In this document: piece after piece, positions 34,168 to 43,471 of the stretch | Position numbering within the stretch: position 1 is the first letter of the stretch | Layout of the letters: the number at the start of each line of letters is the position of its first letter | From: Candidatus Obscuribacterales bacterium | GTDB taxonomy: Bacteria; Cyanobacteriota; Vampirovibrionia; Obscuribacterales; Obscuribacteraceae | Assembly (NCBI GenBank): GCA_019744775.1 | Contig: JAIETZ010000004.1 | Span: forward strand, 434,001 to 498,000 | Reading direction: 5' to 3' | Length of the DNA: 64,000 nucleotides | The notes under the pieces: generated by a model | Databases searched by the model: none | What the model was told of the DNA's origin: nothing | Seen by the model: only the letters and a program-made list of their open reading frames with translations | Position numbers and translations under genes: made by a program

Positions 34168-35554
34168 TTACCTTTTCCTCTGTCACTGAATGTTTGGGAT
34201 TACCCAGTCCTTCAACTATTTGATTGAGACTTTTCTCGAATGCTCTTTTGGCTTTCATGCTGTGTCCGCCGACGGACAATTCGCAACATTCTTCAGGGTT
34301 GTTGCCGTCTACGTTTTTTGCGCTTGCCCATAACTGTCTATGGGGAATTGCCGCCAACATAACGCCGGCAATGATGAAGGCAAACGCCACATATGTAATT
34401 GGAAGACCAGGGTCACATTTGTATTGCAAACCAGTTATTGCGAAAACCTTTTGGTAGCCAACTTCAACGCCACCTAATTTAGCCGAACCACCCAAAGGAA
34501 TTTCCGTCAATAGTTTCGGTCCAGCCCAGCCATCAGTCTTAGCAAAGACGCGCAATGGTTTTACCTGGTCTCGCACGGAAAATAGAAGAATCGTCTTCTC
34601 GTCTAATGGCATGAAAGCGGCATACAACTTGCCCATCGGTCTTAGGTTGAGAACTCTAACAGTGTCATTAAAGGTTAGGACTACGCGATCAAGTCCCCAA
34701 CTCGATTGATAAATATCAACATCACCATAAGTGAGTGGATTGTTGACCGAAATCTGCTGCCGTTTCAAAACCTTGCCGCCGGGCTCTACAACAGCCAGGT
34801 CTGTATACCACTGTTTTACGTCACCACTTGGATAATCTTCGCGCCAACTCTTTTCTGCTTTCACAGACCACTTCGGCAATTTTCCAATCCACAATTTGCT
34901 GTGTTCGGAAGATTCGAAATCCATGAAGCTTCCAACAGGAATAGGTTGAAATCCGGTGAAGCCGGTCCATGAGGTTATGGTGACGCCAAGCAATAAAGTC
35001 AAAAGCCCGATATGCGTAACAGTCGGAGCAAGCTTGCCTACTTTGCCGAATTCAGCCGTCAGTCCGGTGCCTTCTTTCCTAACTGTGTAGCCTTTGCGCT
35101 TAAGCTTCTCGGTAAGCCTGTGCAAAGCTGTCTCAGGATGCACATTGAGAACGACCTTCTTAGAAGCTGCCAGCTTGTCTATTGCTTCACTTTTCAAATA
35201 CGGCATCACTTGCTTTAAGGAGCGTACTTTGGGAAATACTCTTTGCACACTGCAAGCAATCATATTGATTGTCAAAAATCCAATCAAGGACAAAAACCAT
35301 GATGAATGGAAAATGTCCGTTATGCCGACTTTGCTGAACAATAATGCCGTCTCTTCACCGAACTGGTCGATGACTTTCTGGATTCCACCTTGACTCTCTT
35401 GTGGGCACCAGGCACCAATAAGAACAGTCAGGGCGATCAAAGTGAGCAAGAGCACTGTCAATTTGACAGAAGCCCAAGGCGTCCAAAAACTACCCGCCTT
35501 GTTAGGAGTGGGTTTTGGCTTTGCTGTTTTCTCTTGTGTTACCGTTTGCGTCAA
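34160..35554 (-). CDS. resB: Cytochrome c biogenesis protein ResB (Ccs1 family)
   Basis: A 464-residue ResB/Ccs1 protein, the partner of CcsA in System II heme ligation. I place the start at the TTG (35554) that overlaps the TGA of the upstream prenyl synthase gene as TTGA; an earlier in-frame TTG (35623) would overlap that gene by 73 bases. Three N-terminal membrane helices (first near residues 30-50, SVKLTVLLLTLIALTVLIG, ending in W-C-P-Q) are followed by a large extracytoplasmic domain and a last helix near residue 400 (VAFAFIIAGVMLAAIPH), the usual ResB layout. A cytoplasmic tail follows. Confidence 0.9.
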   Translation of the reverse strand: MTQTVTQEKTAKPKPTPNKAGSFWTPWASVKLTVLLLTLIALTVLIGAWCPQESQGGIQKVIDQFGEETALLFSKVGITDIFHSSWFLSLIGFLTINMIACSVQRVFPKVRSLKQVMPYLKSEAIDKLAASKKVVLNVHPETALHRLTEKLKRKGYTVRKEGTGLTAEFGKVGKLAPTVTHIGLLTLLLGVTITSWTGFTGFQPIPVGSFMDFESSEHSKLWIGKLPKWSVKAEKSWREDYPSGDVKQWYTDLAVVEPGGKVLKRQQISVNNPLTYGDVDIYQSSWGLDRVVLTFNDTVRVLNLRPMGKLYAAFMPLDEKTILLFSVRDQVKPLRVFAKTDGWAGPKLLTEIPLGGSAKLGGVEVGYQKVFAITGLQYKCDPGLPITYVAFAFIIAGVMLAAIPHRQLWASAKNVDGNNPEECCELSVGGHSMKAKRAFEKSLNQIVEGLGNPKHSVTEEKVNV

Positions 35555-36552
35555 TTTGTTCTTACCAATAGGTAATCTGCTATTGCAGCAAGTGAATCCT
35601 TGTATGTTGAAGGCGACAAGCAATCGAGATTTTGCTTAGCTGCCTGCGCATACTTAGTAGCCAGTTGAACCGTCTTTTCAACGCCGCCTGCCTGATTGAT
35701 GATAGATAAAGCTTCCGCCAGTCCATCTGGTTGGGAGACAGCACGAGTGTTAATAAGTTCTTTCAGGCGATTTGCATTAGCGTCATTTTGCTCTAATACG
35801 AACAAAGCAGGAGCTGTTACAACTCCGTTGGCGAGATCACTGCCGGCAGCTTTGCCCAACTGATCCGTATTGCCTGTAACATCCAAAAGATCATCTACTA
35901 TCTGGAAGCAGACTCCTAAATTGACGCCGTAAGACTTAAGCGATGCTACAACGTCCTCGTCTCTTCTGTTCAATATCGCACTTGATTGGCAGCCCGCGGC
36001 AAAGAGCGATGCTGTTTTATTTACGGATTTTTGAATATACGTATCCCAGTCAACGGAAGTTGAGAATTGTTGACGCATCTGTTTAATTTCGCCGGCGCAT
36101 AGATCGCCGAGTACTTGTCCATAAATACCGACAATCTGCGGGTTCATCAAGCGTGCCAAGCAAATTGAGGCTTGCGCAAAGAGCAAGTCGCCGATAAGCA
36201 CAGCAAGTTTGTCGTTCCATTTTTTGTTTACTGTTGACTCACCACGACGCAGTGAAGCCTGGTCAATTACGTCGTCGTGAACAAGGCTGGCTGTGTGAAT
36301 AAGCTCAGTCAAAACCGCAAGAATTATGTGCAGGCGCGAAATCTCATCGCCTTCTTTCAAACTGGCTTTCGATGCAAGTATCGTTAATGCCGGACGAAGG
36401 CGTTTGCCGCCCGCTTTGAATACCTGCGAGAGCAAATCGGAAACAAAATTATTGTCGTCAATGAGGTTACTAGTAAGCCAAGTATCCACGAGCTGCATCT
36501 CCGGCTTTATCGGCGCGAGCAATTGATTTAAATCGACAATGGTACTTTGCAT
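35551..36552 (-). CDS. Long-chain trans-prenyl diphosphate synthase (IspB/PreA type)
   Basis: A 333-residue E-type polyprenyl synthase. Both Asp-rich Mg-binding motifs are intact: DDVID at 93-97 and DDLLD at 220-224. The residues before the first motif (HTASLVHDD) and GGKRLRP at 48-54 match enzymes making octaprenyl to nonaprenyl chains rather than farnesyl diphosphate synthases, which have bulky residues there. The likely product is the side chain of a respiratory quinone. It is the first gene of the ispB-like/resB/ccsA operon, linking quinone tail synthesis with cytochrome c maturation. Chain length cannot be read reliably from sequence. Confidence 0.9.
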   Translation of the reverse strand: MQSTIVDLNQLLAPIKPEMQLVDTWLTSNLIDDNNFVSDLLSQVFKAGGKRLRPALTILASKASLKEGDEISRLHIILAVLTELIHTASLVHDDVIDQASLRRGESTVNKKWNDKLAVLIGDLLFAQASICLARLMNPQIVGIYGQVLGDLCAGEIKQMRQQFSTSVDWDTYIQKSVNKTASLFAAGCQSSAILNRRDEDVVASLKSYGVNLGVCFQIVDDLLDVTGNTDQLGKAAGSDLANGVVTAPALFVLEQNDANANRLKELINTRAVSQPDGLAEALSIINQAGGVEKTVQLATKYAQAAKQNLDCLSPSTYKDSLAAIADYLLVRTN

Positions 36553-36723
36553 TGACTCTTAGTTTTTCGTCAGCAATAAAAGCGTGAATGTTGAGACAAA
36601 GGTTAGTAGAATAGGTAAGCATAACGTCTAAGTTATTATTCAAATGAGGCCTTACTTGAATTCTTAACCTTAGGTTATGGTAATCTCGGGCAGAACACCC
36701 GGAAATGGAGCCAGGTCTGGGAC
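36553..36723. promoter_or_regulatory. Divergent promoter region, prenyl synthase / dapL
   Basis: A 171-base AT-rich spacer between divergent starts. It includes the palindrome TAACC-TTA-GGTTA (36665-36677) and a TTGAAT box (36656-36661) that might be a -35 for dapL, although no good -10 at the right distance was found. The dapL start is preceded by GGAG at 36707-36710, rather far upstream. Confidence 0.35.
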
Positions 36724-37911
36724 ATGGAAATATCAAATAGAATTAAGTCAATTCCTCCTTATGTTTTCGCAGCCCTCGACAAGAAGCGCCAGGCAGCGAT
36801 TGAGCGCGGGGTAGATGTCATCAACCTAGGTATTGGCGACCCTGACCAGCCAACTCCCAAACACGTCCTTGAGGCAATGCACAAGGCGATAGACGAGCCG
36901 GCCAATCACCGTTACCCACCATTTGGCGGAATGAAGGAATACAAGCAAGCCGCAGCCGAGTGGTGTCACAAACGTTTCGGCATTGATATTGATCCCGATT
37001 CGGAATTAACTTCACTTATAGGCACCAAAGAAGGGCTTCACCATACCGTTTTAGCTATGGTTGATCCGGGCGATGTTACGTTAATTCCTGATCCTGCTTA
37101 TCCTGTTTATCGCACATCAACAATACTCGCAGGCGGCATTCCGCACTTCATGCCGTTGCGTCCGGATTTTGATTTTACGCCGGACCTGGAAGCGATACCA
37201 GATGCGGTGGCAGACAAAGCGAAGTTGTTGTTTATCAATTATCCAAACAACCCGACTGCCGGATTTGCCGACATGGCGTTTTTGGAAAAAGCAGTTGCCT
37301 TTTGCAAAAAGCACGACATTCTTTTGTGTTCCGATTTAGCTTATTCGGAAATGACTTTTGACGGCAATGTCGCACATTCCATTTTTGAAGTTCCTGGAGC
37401 CAAGGATATTGCTATTGAATTCCACAGCTTATCCAAGGGCTTTAACATGACCGGCTGGCGAGTCGGCTATGCCTGCGGCAACAAAGAAGCAGTGAAAGCT
37501 TTGGCTCAAATAAAGGCCAATGTCGACACTGACATTTTCCGCGCAATTCAAATTGCAGCTATTGCCGCATTCAAAGGGCCAAGAGATCATATCGATGCTT
37601 GCAACAAGTTATACAAAGAGCGTCGCGACCTGGCCGTCACGGCATTGTCCAGTCTCGGCTGGCCTGTAAAACCAAGTAAAGCGACTTTCTACATGTGGTT
37701 GCCTGTACCAAAAGGCATGACCTCAGCCACCTTCAGCGAGCGCATGCTGGAAGAAGCAGGCATTATGGTTCCTCCGGGCACCGCTTACGGACCATCGGGC
37801 GAAGGTTATTTCCGCCTGTCTTTGTGTGCCGACAAGAATCGCTTGCAAGAAGCTTTCAATAGAATGAAGGCGCACAACATTGTGTTCGAGCCGGCTAAAG
37901 CTACGGTCTAA
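36724..37911 (+). CDS. dapL: LL-diaminopimelate aminotransferase
   Basis: A 395-residue class I/II PLP aminotransferase that converts tetrahydrodipicolinate directly to LL-diaminopimelate, a one-step bypass in lysine and peptidoglycan synthesis. The PLP lysine is K238 in HSLSKGFNMTGWR. The PLP-anchoring blocks LLFINYPNNPTAGF (168-181) and DLAYSEM (204-210) are present, and the N-terminus IPPYVFAALDKKR resembles DapL of cyanobacteria, Chlamydiae and plants. The size fits the family. This pathway variant is a taxon hint pointing to the cyanobacterial side. The stop lies two bases from the convergent stop of the next gene. Confidence 0.92.
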   Translation: MEISNRIKSIPPYVFAALDKKRQAAIERGVDVINLGIGDPDQPTPKHVLEAMHKAIDEPANHRYPPFGGMKEYKQAAAEWCHKRFGIDIDPDSELTSLIGTKEGLHHTVLAMVDPGDVTLIPDPAYPVYRTSTILAGGIPHFMPLRPDFDFTPDLEAIPDAVADKAKLLFINYPNNPTAGFADMAFLEKAVAFCKKHDILLCSDLAYSEMTFDGNVAHSIFEVPGAKDIAIEFHSLSKGFNMTGWRVGYACGNKEAVKALAQIKANVDTDIFRAIQIAAIAAFKGPRDHIDACNKLYKERRDLAVTALSSLGWPVKPSKATFYMWLPVPKGMTSATFSERMLEEAGIMVPPGTAYGPSGEGYFRLSLCADKNRLQEAFNRMKAHNIVFEPAKATV

Positions 37912-37913
37912 AA

Positions 37914-39317
37914 TTATCGCTGGGCTTGCGAGGCGGGCTTCAGTCCTGGTTGTGCAGGCAAGGGCAACGGTTGAATATTTGATGTCGTTGGTTGCGTTTC
38001 GGATTGAGCCAGATCCAATGCCTTTTGATAGTCATTGTCCGTTCCACCGAGCGACATGAACAATTGCCGTTCGTTGGTCAACATGTTATTTAGACGCGCA
38101 CGTCGTTCTTTCAATACTTTCTCTTGCTTGTCTTTTCGCTGACCTGCCGGATCACCTGGTCCGGGTCCTGTATTTTTCAGCGTAGCTAGACGCTTATCGA
38201 TTGCAATCAAACGCCTCTTCAATCTCGTGATGTCACCTAGATTTGTTTGTCGTACAAGATTCACAAAATTACTGTCGCCGACATATTCTTCCGAACCTGG
38301 TGCTCCCGGCAAATTCGGCAATATACGCACATCAACAAGAAATGGCACCGGCTCCTTAACTTGTATATCGACAGCCACCAAATTTCTTTCACCACCGGGT
38401 GTAAGCACGCTGGATACGGTAGGCAACGTAGAGCTACCCGGCATAGACAAATTGACAATGTGCGGAAAGCGATTTTCAATTTCTAGAAGACAGGGGAAGT
38501 TAGTACCAATGACTTGAATTCGACCATGGTAAATTGCGCCTGGCTCAAGCGCTGTTTCCCGATAGATAAGCTCAGCATTTGCCACATCCACTTCGCGAGC
38601 AGTTGATGGATCATCACCCACTTTGACAAATATTTCTTTCAACGGACCGATGCCTGTACGAGTCGGCACCATGCAAAGGCACGAGACAGGCGATGACGAC
38701 ACAACAGGAATACTCACTCCGTCCAGAATGACTTGCACATCTTCCGGATTTGCAGAAAGATTGTGACCAATTATCATAAGCTCCAACCCCGGAGCAGTGA
38801 CTAATGGTGCATAGATTAGCGTCGGCGCATTGCCTGCAGGCGGACTGGCATCCAATAACCTGCTTATCAATGAACCACTCAAAGGCTGAGCAACCAATTT
38901 GCCGGCGGATGCAACATATTTGCGCTCATAGAGAACTTTGTGCGTGGCATCCATCAGCGAAAGCGTAAGTCCACCTGAATCAGGTGCAGTAAATACAGCC
39001 AAGCCTTCCAAGTCAGTGTTTACGGGCATGCCATTGACCATAACAGACACATCGGCAGCAGCCCTATTGCGCGAATTCACAGCTGTAACAAACACAGACT
39101 GTCCGGGAAGCAAAACGGGCACGCAGGCAATTCTTGTACCTGGGGTTGCCGGTTTGAACTGAGCCCCTATGGCTACAAGCCTATTCCATGGGCGCGCGGT
39201 CTCTTCTTTGTTGGGATAAACAGGGGCTGCCAAAGCACGACAAAAGCAGATCGCACTGACCAAGGTCAGAGCGGCCAAAACAAAACTATAGAAACGATCG
39301 TGCTCTCTTATCTGCAC
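37914..39317 (-). CDS. Secreted protein with IPT/TIG-like domain, function unknown
   Basis: A 467-residue protein with an N-terminal signal peptide or anchor (about 10-30, FYSFVLAALTLVSAICFCRA). Residues 55-140 look like a carboxypeptidase-regulatory or Ig-like fold (SVFVTAVNSRNRAAADVSV). Residues 165-260 resemble an IPT/TIG domain (LELMIIGHNLSANPEDVQVI), and a third beta-rich part spans 265-360. A basic coiled-coil segment follows (about 370-430), then a Gln/Pro-rich tail. These folds mediate binding at the cell surface or periplasm; no catalytic residues are evident. The gene stands alone, convergent with dapL and divergent from the hydrolase. I do not recognise a specific family. Confidence 0.75.
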   Translation of the reverse strand: MQIREHDRFYSFVLAALTLVSAICFCRALAAPVYPNKEETARPWNRLVAIGAQFKPATPGTRIACVPVLLPGQSVFVTAVNSRNRAAADVSVMVNGMPVNTDLEGLAVFTAPDSGGLTLSLMDATHKVLYERKYVASAGKLVAQPLSGSLISRLLDASPPAGNAPTLIYAPLVTAPGLELMIIGHNLSANPEDVQVILDGVSIPVVSSSPVSCLCMVPTRTGIGPLKEIFVKVGDDPSTAREVDVANAELIYRETALEPGAIYHGRIQVIGTNFPCLLEIENRFPHIVNLSMPGSSTLPTVSSVLTPGGERNLVAVDIQVKEPVPFLVDVRILPNLPGAPGSEEYVGDSNFVNLVRQTNLGDITRLKRRLIAIDKRLATLKNTGPGPGDPAGQRKDKQEKVLKERRARLNNMLTNERQLFMSLGGTDNDYQKALDLAQSETQPTTSNIQPLPLPAQPGLKPASQAQR

Positions 39318-39446
39318 CTCTGCGAGGCCTTAATAGCTAGTGTCCAATTTGGGATTACTCCCGCCCACTTTGATTGTACCCACGGAGCCGATTTGACGAT
39401 AGCCAGGGCCGTGCTAAGCTGTGCCTCCGGGGGTATTTTGGCGATT

Positions 39447-40178
39447 ATGGGTCTCAAATTGGCAGTCGAAAGCCTTAAAACTGACCTGGGCAATATGCCT
39501 GTTTTTACGACTGGGCCAAACGACGAAAGAAAATACCCTGGTCTGATAATCATTCACGAAATTTTTGGACTCGACGACCACATTAAAGATCTTGCGCAAC
39601 GCTTTGCCAGACTGGGTCTTCGGGTTTGGGCCCCGGACCTGTTTTGGCTGGCTGCTGAACAAGGTCTAGACCGCAGTAATTTGGACCAAATGCGCTCATT
39701 TTTCTTCTCTCTGGAAGACAACCAAGTTGTCTCACTGATGAAGACAGTCTTCAACTCTGCTCAGCAAAACCCGGGCGTAATAGCCGATAAAATTGGTGCC
39801 GTCGGTTACTGCATGGGTGGCGCACTGGCATTTATGCTCGCCGGACGAGAAAATCTCGCTTTTGTAATCGACTATTACGGAAGAGTCTTATATCCTGAGA
39901 CTTCCGAGAAAAAACCGCTCAGTCCAATTGAGTACGCAGACGGAGTTAAGTGCCCGGTTCTTGGTCTATACTCCGGAATTGATCCAATCATTCCGCTAGA
40001 CCAAATCAAATTATTTGAGAAGAAACTCCAAGAACTAAAAATTACTTATGAGCTAAAAGTCTACGACGACGCTGAACATGCATTCTTCAACGATCGGCGT
40101 CAGCATTACAATAAAGAAGCGGCAGAAAATGCTTGGGCACTTACTACCGCATTTATCGACAAACATACGCGCATATGA
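39447..40178 (+). CDS. Dienelactone hydrolase family protein
   Basis: A 243-residue alpha/beta hydrolase. I use the ATG at 39447, since the upstream part of the longer frame (from 39300) has no family resemblance and overlaps the divergent gene. Motifs are the oxyanion region IIIHEIFGLDDHI, the nucleophile elbow G-Y-C-M-G-G with Cys in place of Ser, an Asp in GLYSGIDPIIP, and the catalytic His in AEHAFFND near the C-terminus. Together they form the Cys-His-Asp triad of dienelactone hydrolases. The natural substrate is unknown; many homologues act on carboxymethylene-type lactones or esters. Its TGA overlaps the ATG of the downstream methyltransferase (ATGA), so the two are co-translated. Confidence 0.9.
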   Translation: MGLKLAVESLKTDLGNMPVFTTGPNDERKYPGLIIIHEIFGLDDHIKDLAQRFARLGLRVWAPDLFWLAAEQGLDRSNLDQMRSFFFSLEDNQVVSLMKTVFNSAQQNPGVIADKIGAVGYCMGGALAFMLAGRENLAFVIDYYGRVLYPETSEKKPLSPIEYADGVKCPVLGLYSGIDPIIPLDQIKLFEKKLQELKITYELKVYDDAEHAFFNDRRQHYNKEAAENAWALTTAFIDKHTRI

Positions 40179-42808
40179 CAGGCTCGGTAAAAAGGAAAAA
40201 TTCACCACTAGCCTATTTGCGGCAGATAGTTAGTACTCTGCCTGTAAATAGCGATAATTCTTCTTTGGTTCTTTACTTAAGTGCGTTGACTTTTTTGCAT
40301 CGCAACAACAGGCTCAAGCATTTAGCAAAAGTTCCGGTAAAGTTTTCCAGTTCGGGACTCAGGCAACTAGTAGAAGTACTCCACGACCAACTAAATGCGT
40401 TTTCCGTCACAACCGCGTCTTTGGAATTTGCTCATGCAGATGATGAAGTTTGGACGACAATTTGGCAAAAGTTGCAAACCAAACAATTAGACAACCTATG
40501 GTTGGATGAAACGACATTAGGCTATGTCCATCAATTTCTTTGCTTGCCGCAAAGATCCCTATCAATCGATAGATTGTCTCAATCCGACAAGACTATTGAC
40601 ACGCAAACACTTGTAGCCTTCACTCAGTTGTACACGCCCCACTGGGTCGCGGATTTTCTGCTGGAAAGCACAATCTTGCCTCAATGGCGTGAAAAGATTC
40701 CCGCCGAGAAATTAACGGTTATGGACCCAGCCTGCGGCGCTGGAAATTTTCTTTTGAAAGCATTTGATTTACTAAACAGACTCTATCTTGAAGAAGGTGC
40801 AACAGAAAAAGAAGCCTGCAAGAAGATTCTGGAAAAGAATCTCCACGGCGTGGATATTGATGAAAGATCACTTTCTGTTACTGCTCTTGCGCTACTCACA
40901 AAAGTCCTCAAGACAGGTGCAGTCGAAAGCCTGCAAATAAAGAATCTGCAAGCGGCAATTAAAACTGATCCAACAGAAAATATCCTTGGCAGTCTAAATA
41001 GACATTGGTCAGAAGATCACCTTTTAGCTGGTCGTTATCGTGTTGTTGTGGCTAACCCGCCATATATTGGACGAAAGCTTATGGATAGATCGCTCAAGCA
41101 CGCGCTTAAAGTCAATTATCCAAATTCACACAACGATCTAGCCGGTGCATTTCTGGAGCGCTCAATTGAATTGGCTGAACCAGACGGCATGGTGGGTCTT
41201 ATCACGCAATCTTCAATTATTTCATTGCCTAGCTATACAAAGCTACGAAATGCTCTCCTGGAGAAAACTAGTATTGATACTTGTGTCGAGTTAGGTCCTG
41301 GTGTATTCCCGCTGCAAGGAGGCGAGAAGATAAACAGTCTCTTGCTTATCTTAGCCAACAAGCCTTTTAAAACAGGAAGCAAGATAATGTCCAGATTTAT
41401 AGATCTGACATCAAGCAAGGACAAAGAAGTTGACCTCGCGCAAGTTGATACGGCGAAGGCTTATTCGGTTTCACAAGAGACACTCAAACAGAACACCAAC
41501 TTTGTTTTCAATTACCGTTGTCCGGAAATAGTTTCGCATTTACTAAAAGGGGCCTTACCGCTTGCCGATATTGCTGACGTACGTCAGGGGCTGGCAACCA
41601 CTGACAATGAACGATTTTTGCGCTACTGGTGGGATGTAGATGCCAACGAAATCGGACAGCGCTGGTTTCCCTATGCAAAAGGAGCGGGAGTAAAGCGTTG
41701 GCACAACCCCATCAAGTATGTTGTTAATTGGCAAAACGACGGGCAAGAGATAAAAGAAGCAGTCACACAGGCTTATCCCTATTTAAACGGCAATAGCGCC
41801 TGGGTAGTAAAAAATGAACAATACTATTTCCGGCAAGGACTGACATTTTCCTTCATCGGCGGCCACGATTTTTCCGTGCGCTACCTGCCTGCCGGATGTA
41901 TTTTTGATGTAGCCGGGTCAGCCATTTTTGTAGACGAGCAATCTATATTTTGGTATTTGGCTTACTTGAATTCACATTTCATTCGAGCGATTGCCCAGAA
42001 TTTAAATCCGTCAATCAACTTTCAAGTGGGCGACTTAAAAAAGCTTCCTGTCATTCAATTTCTACCGACGGAAAAGACTACGCTTGACTCACTTGCCAAA
42101 CAATGTTTTGCCATCAAAGAATGGCTTAACGGATTTGATCCAACCATATACTCACAAGACCTTCCAGAGGAATTGCAGAAGATAGTCAGCGGCAATTCCA
42201 TTGAAACAAGCTGGAAAAGCTACTCCAACAAATATCAGAACTTAAGTACCGAACTTGTCCAATTGGAAAATTCAATCGATGAAATTGTTTTGACTGCTGT
42301 AGAAAGACAGTGGCAATTGAACAAGCCGGATTTGAAAATGCTCACAGACTGGATATATCAAGTTTGTCAACCAAGCAATCAATACGAAAATCCAACTGCC
42401 GCATCGTTCGCCAAAACCAGCTTGCATCACTTGATGCGGCATTATTTAAAAGACCATGCTTTCCTATCGGTTGCGCTAAGCGAGAACCAAAATGATTTAG
42501 CTCTGAACGAGGGCGATCTCAATTGGCTATCGAGCGAACTCAATCAACCGCTCAATAAATATCTCGTTGAGAAATTCAGTCTCGATCAAGCTAAGCAATT
42601 CCATGGAAGTCCACAACTATTCTGCCGGCAATTAGAAGGCAACGGACACGCCATAGTATTTTCCACTCAAACCCTGCGGAATATCGGACGCAAGAAGCTG
42701 CCTATGGAAAGCACGACTGAGGTTAACATGCTAAATAACCTTGCGGCAAAAATGTCCCATGTAAAAGACTGGACCGGCAAACACTTCCTTGGCTCAACCG
42801 GCGTTTAG
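40175..42808 (+). CDS. PglX-like/Eco57I-type adenine-specific DNA methyltransferase (orphan)
   Basis: An 877-residue enzyme. The ATG at 40175 overlaps the hydrolase stop as ATGA; a longer reading from 40133 is less likely. A helical N-terminal domain is followed by an N6-adenine methyltransferase core with motif I DPACGAGNFL starting at residue 184 and motif IV NPPY at 294-297. The C-terminal half has the block GLATTDNERFLRYWW followed by WFPYAKG and YVVNWQNDG, features I associate with the target-recognition part of BREX PglX and type IIG enzymes. It is shorter than a typical PglX (about 1200 residues), and no PD-(D/E)XK nuclease motif was found. None of the BREX partners (BrxA, BrxB, BrxC, PglZ, BrxL) is encoded nearby. 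It could be a stand-alone modification or epigenetic methylase, or a remnant. Confidence 0.85.
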   Translation: MTGSVKRKNSPLAYLRQIVSTLPVNSDNSSLVLYLSALTFLHRNNRLKHLAKVPVKFSSSGLRQLVEVLHDQLNAFSVTTASLEFAHADDEVWTTIWQKLQTKQLDNLWLDETTLGYVHQFLCLPQRSLSIDRLSQSDKTIDTQTLVAFTQLYTPHWVADFLLESTILPQWREKIPAEKLTVMDPACGAGNFLLKAFDLLNRLYLEEGATEKEACKKILEKNLHGVDIDERSLSVTALALLTKVLKTGAVESLQIKNLQAAIKTDPTENILGSLNRHWSEDHLLAGRYRVVVANPPYIGRKLMDRSLKHALKVNYPNSHNDLAGAFLERSIELAEPDGMVGLITQSSIISLPSYTKLRNALLEKTSIDTCVELGPGVFPLQGGEKINSLLLILANKPFKTGSKIMSRFIDLTSSKDKEVDLAQVDTAKAYSVSQETLKQNTNFVFNYRCPEIVSHLLKGALPLADIADVRQGLATTDNERFLRYWWDVDANEIGQRWFPYAKGAGVKRWHNPIKYVVNWQNDGQEIKEAVTQAYPYLNGNSAWVVKNEQYYFRQGLTFSFIGGHDFSVRYLPAGCIFDVAGSAIFVDEQSIFWYLAYLNSHFIRAIAQNLNPSINFQVGDLKKLPVIQFLPTEKTTLDSLAKQCFAIKEWLNGFDPTIYSQDLPEELQKIVSGNSIETSWKSYSNKYQNLSTELVQLENSIDEIVLTAVERQWQLNKPDLKMLTDWIYQVCQPSNQYENPTAASFAKTSLHHLMRHYLKDHAFLSVALSENQNDLALNEGDLNWLSSELNQPLNKYLVEKFSLDQAKQFHGSPQLFCRQLEGNGHAIVFSTQTLRNIGRKKLPMESTTEVNMLNNLAAKMSHVKDWTGKHFLGSTGV

Positions 42809-43461
42809 TTTTCTTTGACACGCTCATAGTCATTCTTGACCCAGGTATATCCTGGATTGACATTGCGTCCGGCGACATAGTCAGCCTGATACGTCACAAC
42901 CTGTCTGCGTGAACCTGAAGGGAAGGTCAAACCTGAGTTACCATTTAGACTTTCAATTGAAGCTAGAAGTCCACTATTGAATGCCGGCGTGCCCGTGCTG
43001 TTCAAAATGTCAGCCTGGATACTATGATTTTTGGTCACCGTAATTTTTACAGTTGCCACGCCAGGATATCTAGCTACATCACTCCAGCGATCATAAATAG
43101 CACCAGATAGTTGTTTATGCCAACGCTCCCAAGCAAGGATCATTTCACGAGACTTGTCCTCATCCAAATTTGCTTGCGCAGGAAGACCTTTTGTAAAGTC
43201 AGAATCGTTCAAAAGACCTTTAAGCGGATTGCCTGAGTCTTGAGCACGTCCTGCTAGTGGAGCCTGTCCACGATCCACTGAACCTTGTCCGTAATTAAAA
43301 CGCGGTTGCACCGGTCGCGATATACGCATGGAATCATTATTGTCTAGATCATGATCTAGTTTTACGCCACCTTTAAGTGGAGCGGCTTGAGCAGCACTTA
43401 AGAGCTGCCCCATTAACAAAGCAACAGCCATCATTCTCGTTAAATTACTAAAGCTCGCCAT
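42805..43461 (-). CDS. Secreted protein with TonB-C-like domain
   Basis: A 218-residue protein with a signal peptide (about 1-26, AQA/AP), a Gly/Asp/Arg-rich linker, and a C-terminal domain (about 115-195). That domain resembles the TonB C-terminus: helix, WSDVARYPGVATVKITVTKN strands, then the conserved ending in which a hydrophobic residue and Phe-Pro precede the last strand. In TonB this domain contacts outer-membrane receptors or envelope partners. There is no N-terminal membrane anchor in the TonB style and no ExbB/ExbD nearby, so it is not a classical TonB. It follows the TPR/glycine-zipper gene after 10 bases and overlaps the convergent methyltransferase end by 4 bases. Confidence 0.78.
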   Translation of the reverse strand: MASFSNLTRMMAVALLMGQLLSAAQAAPLKGGVKLDHDLDNNDSMRISRPVQPRFNYGQGSVDRGQAPLAGRAQDSGNPLKGLLNDSDFTKGLPAQANLDEDKSREMILAWERWHKQLSGAIYDRWSDVARYPGVATVKITVTKNHSIQADILNSTGTPAFNSGLLASIESLNGNSGLTFPSGSRRQVVTYQADYVAGRNVNPGYTWVKNDYERVKEN

Positions 43462-43471
43462 GGTGCATCAC

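Noticed and set aside
40175-42808. A complete BREX or type I restriction system
   Set aside because: Only the methyltransferase-like gene is present. Neighbours are a hydrolase and a TonB-C protein, with no PglZ, BrxC, BrxL or HsdR/HsdS-like frame.
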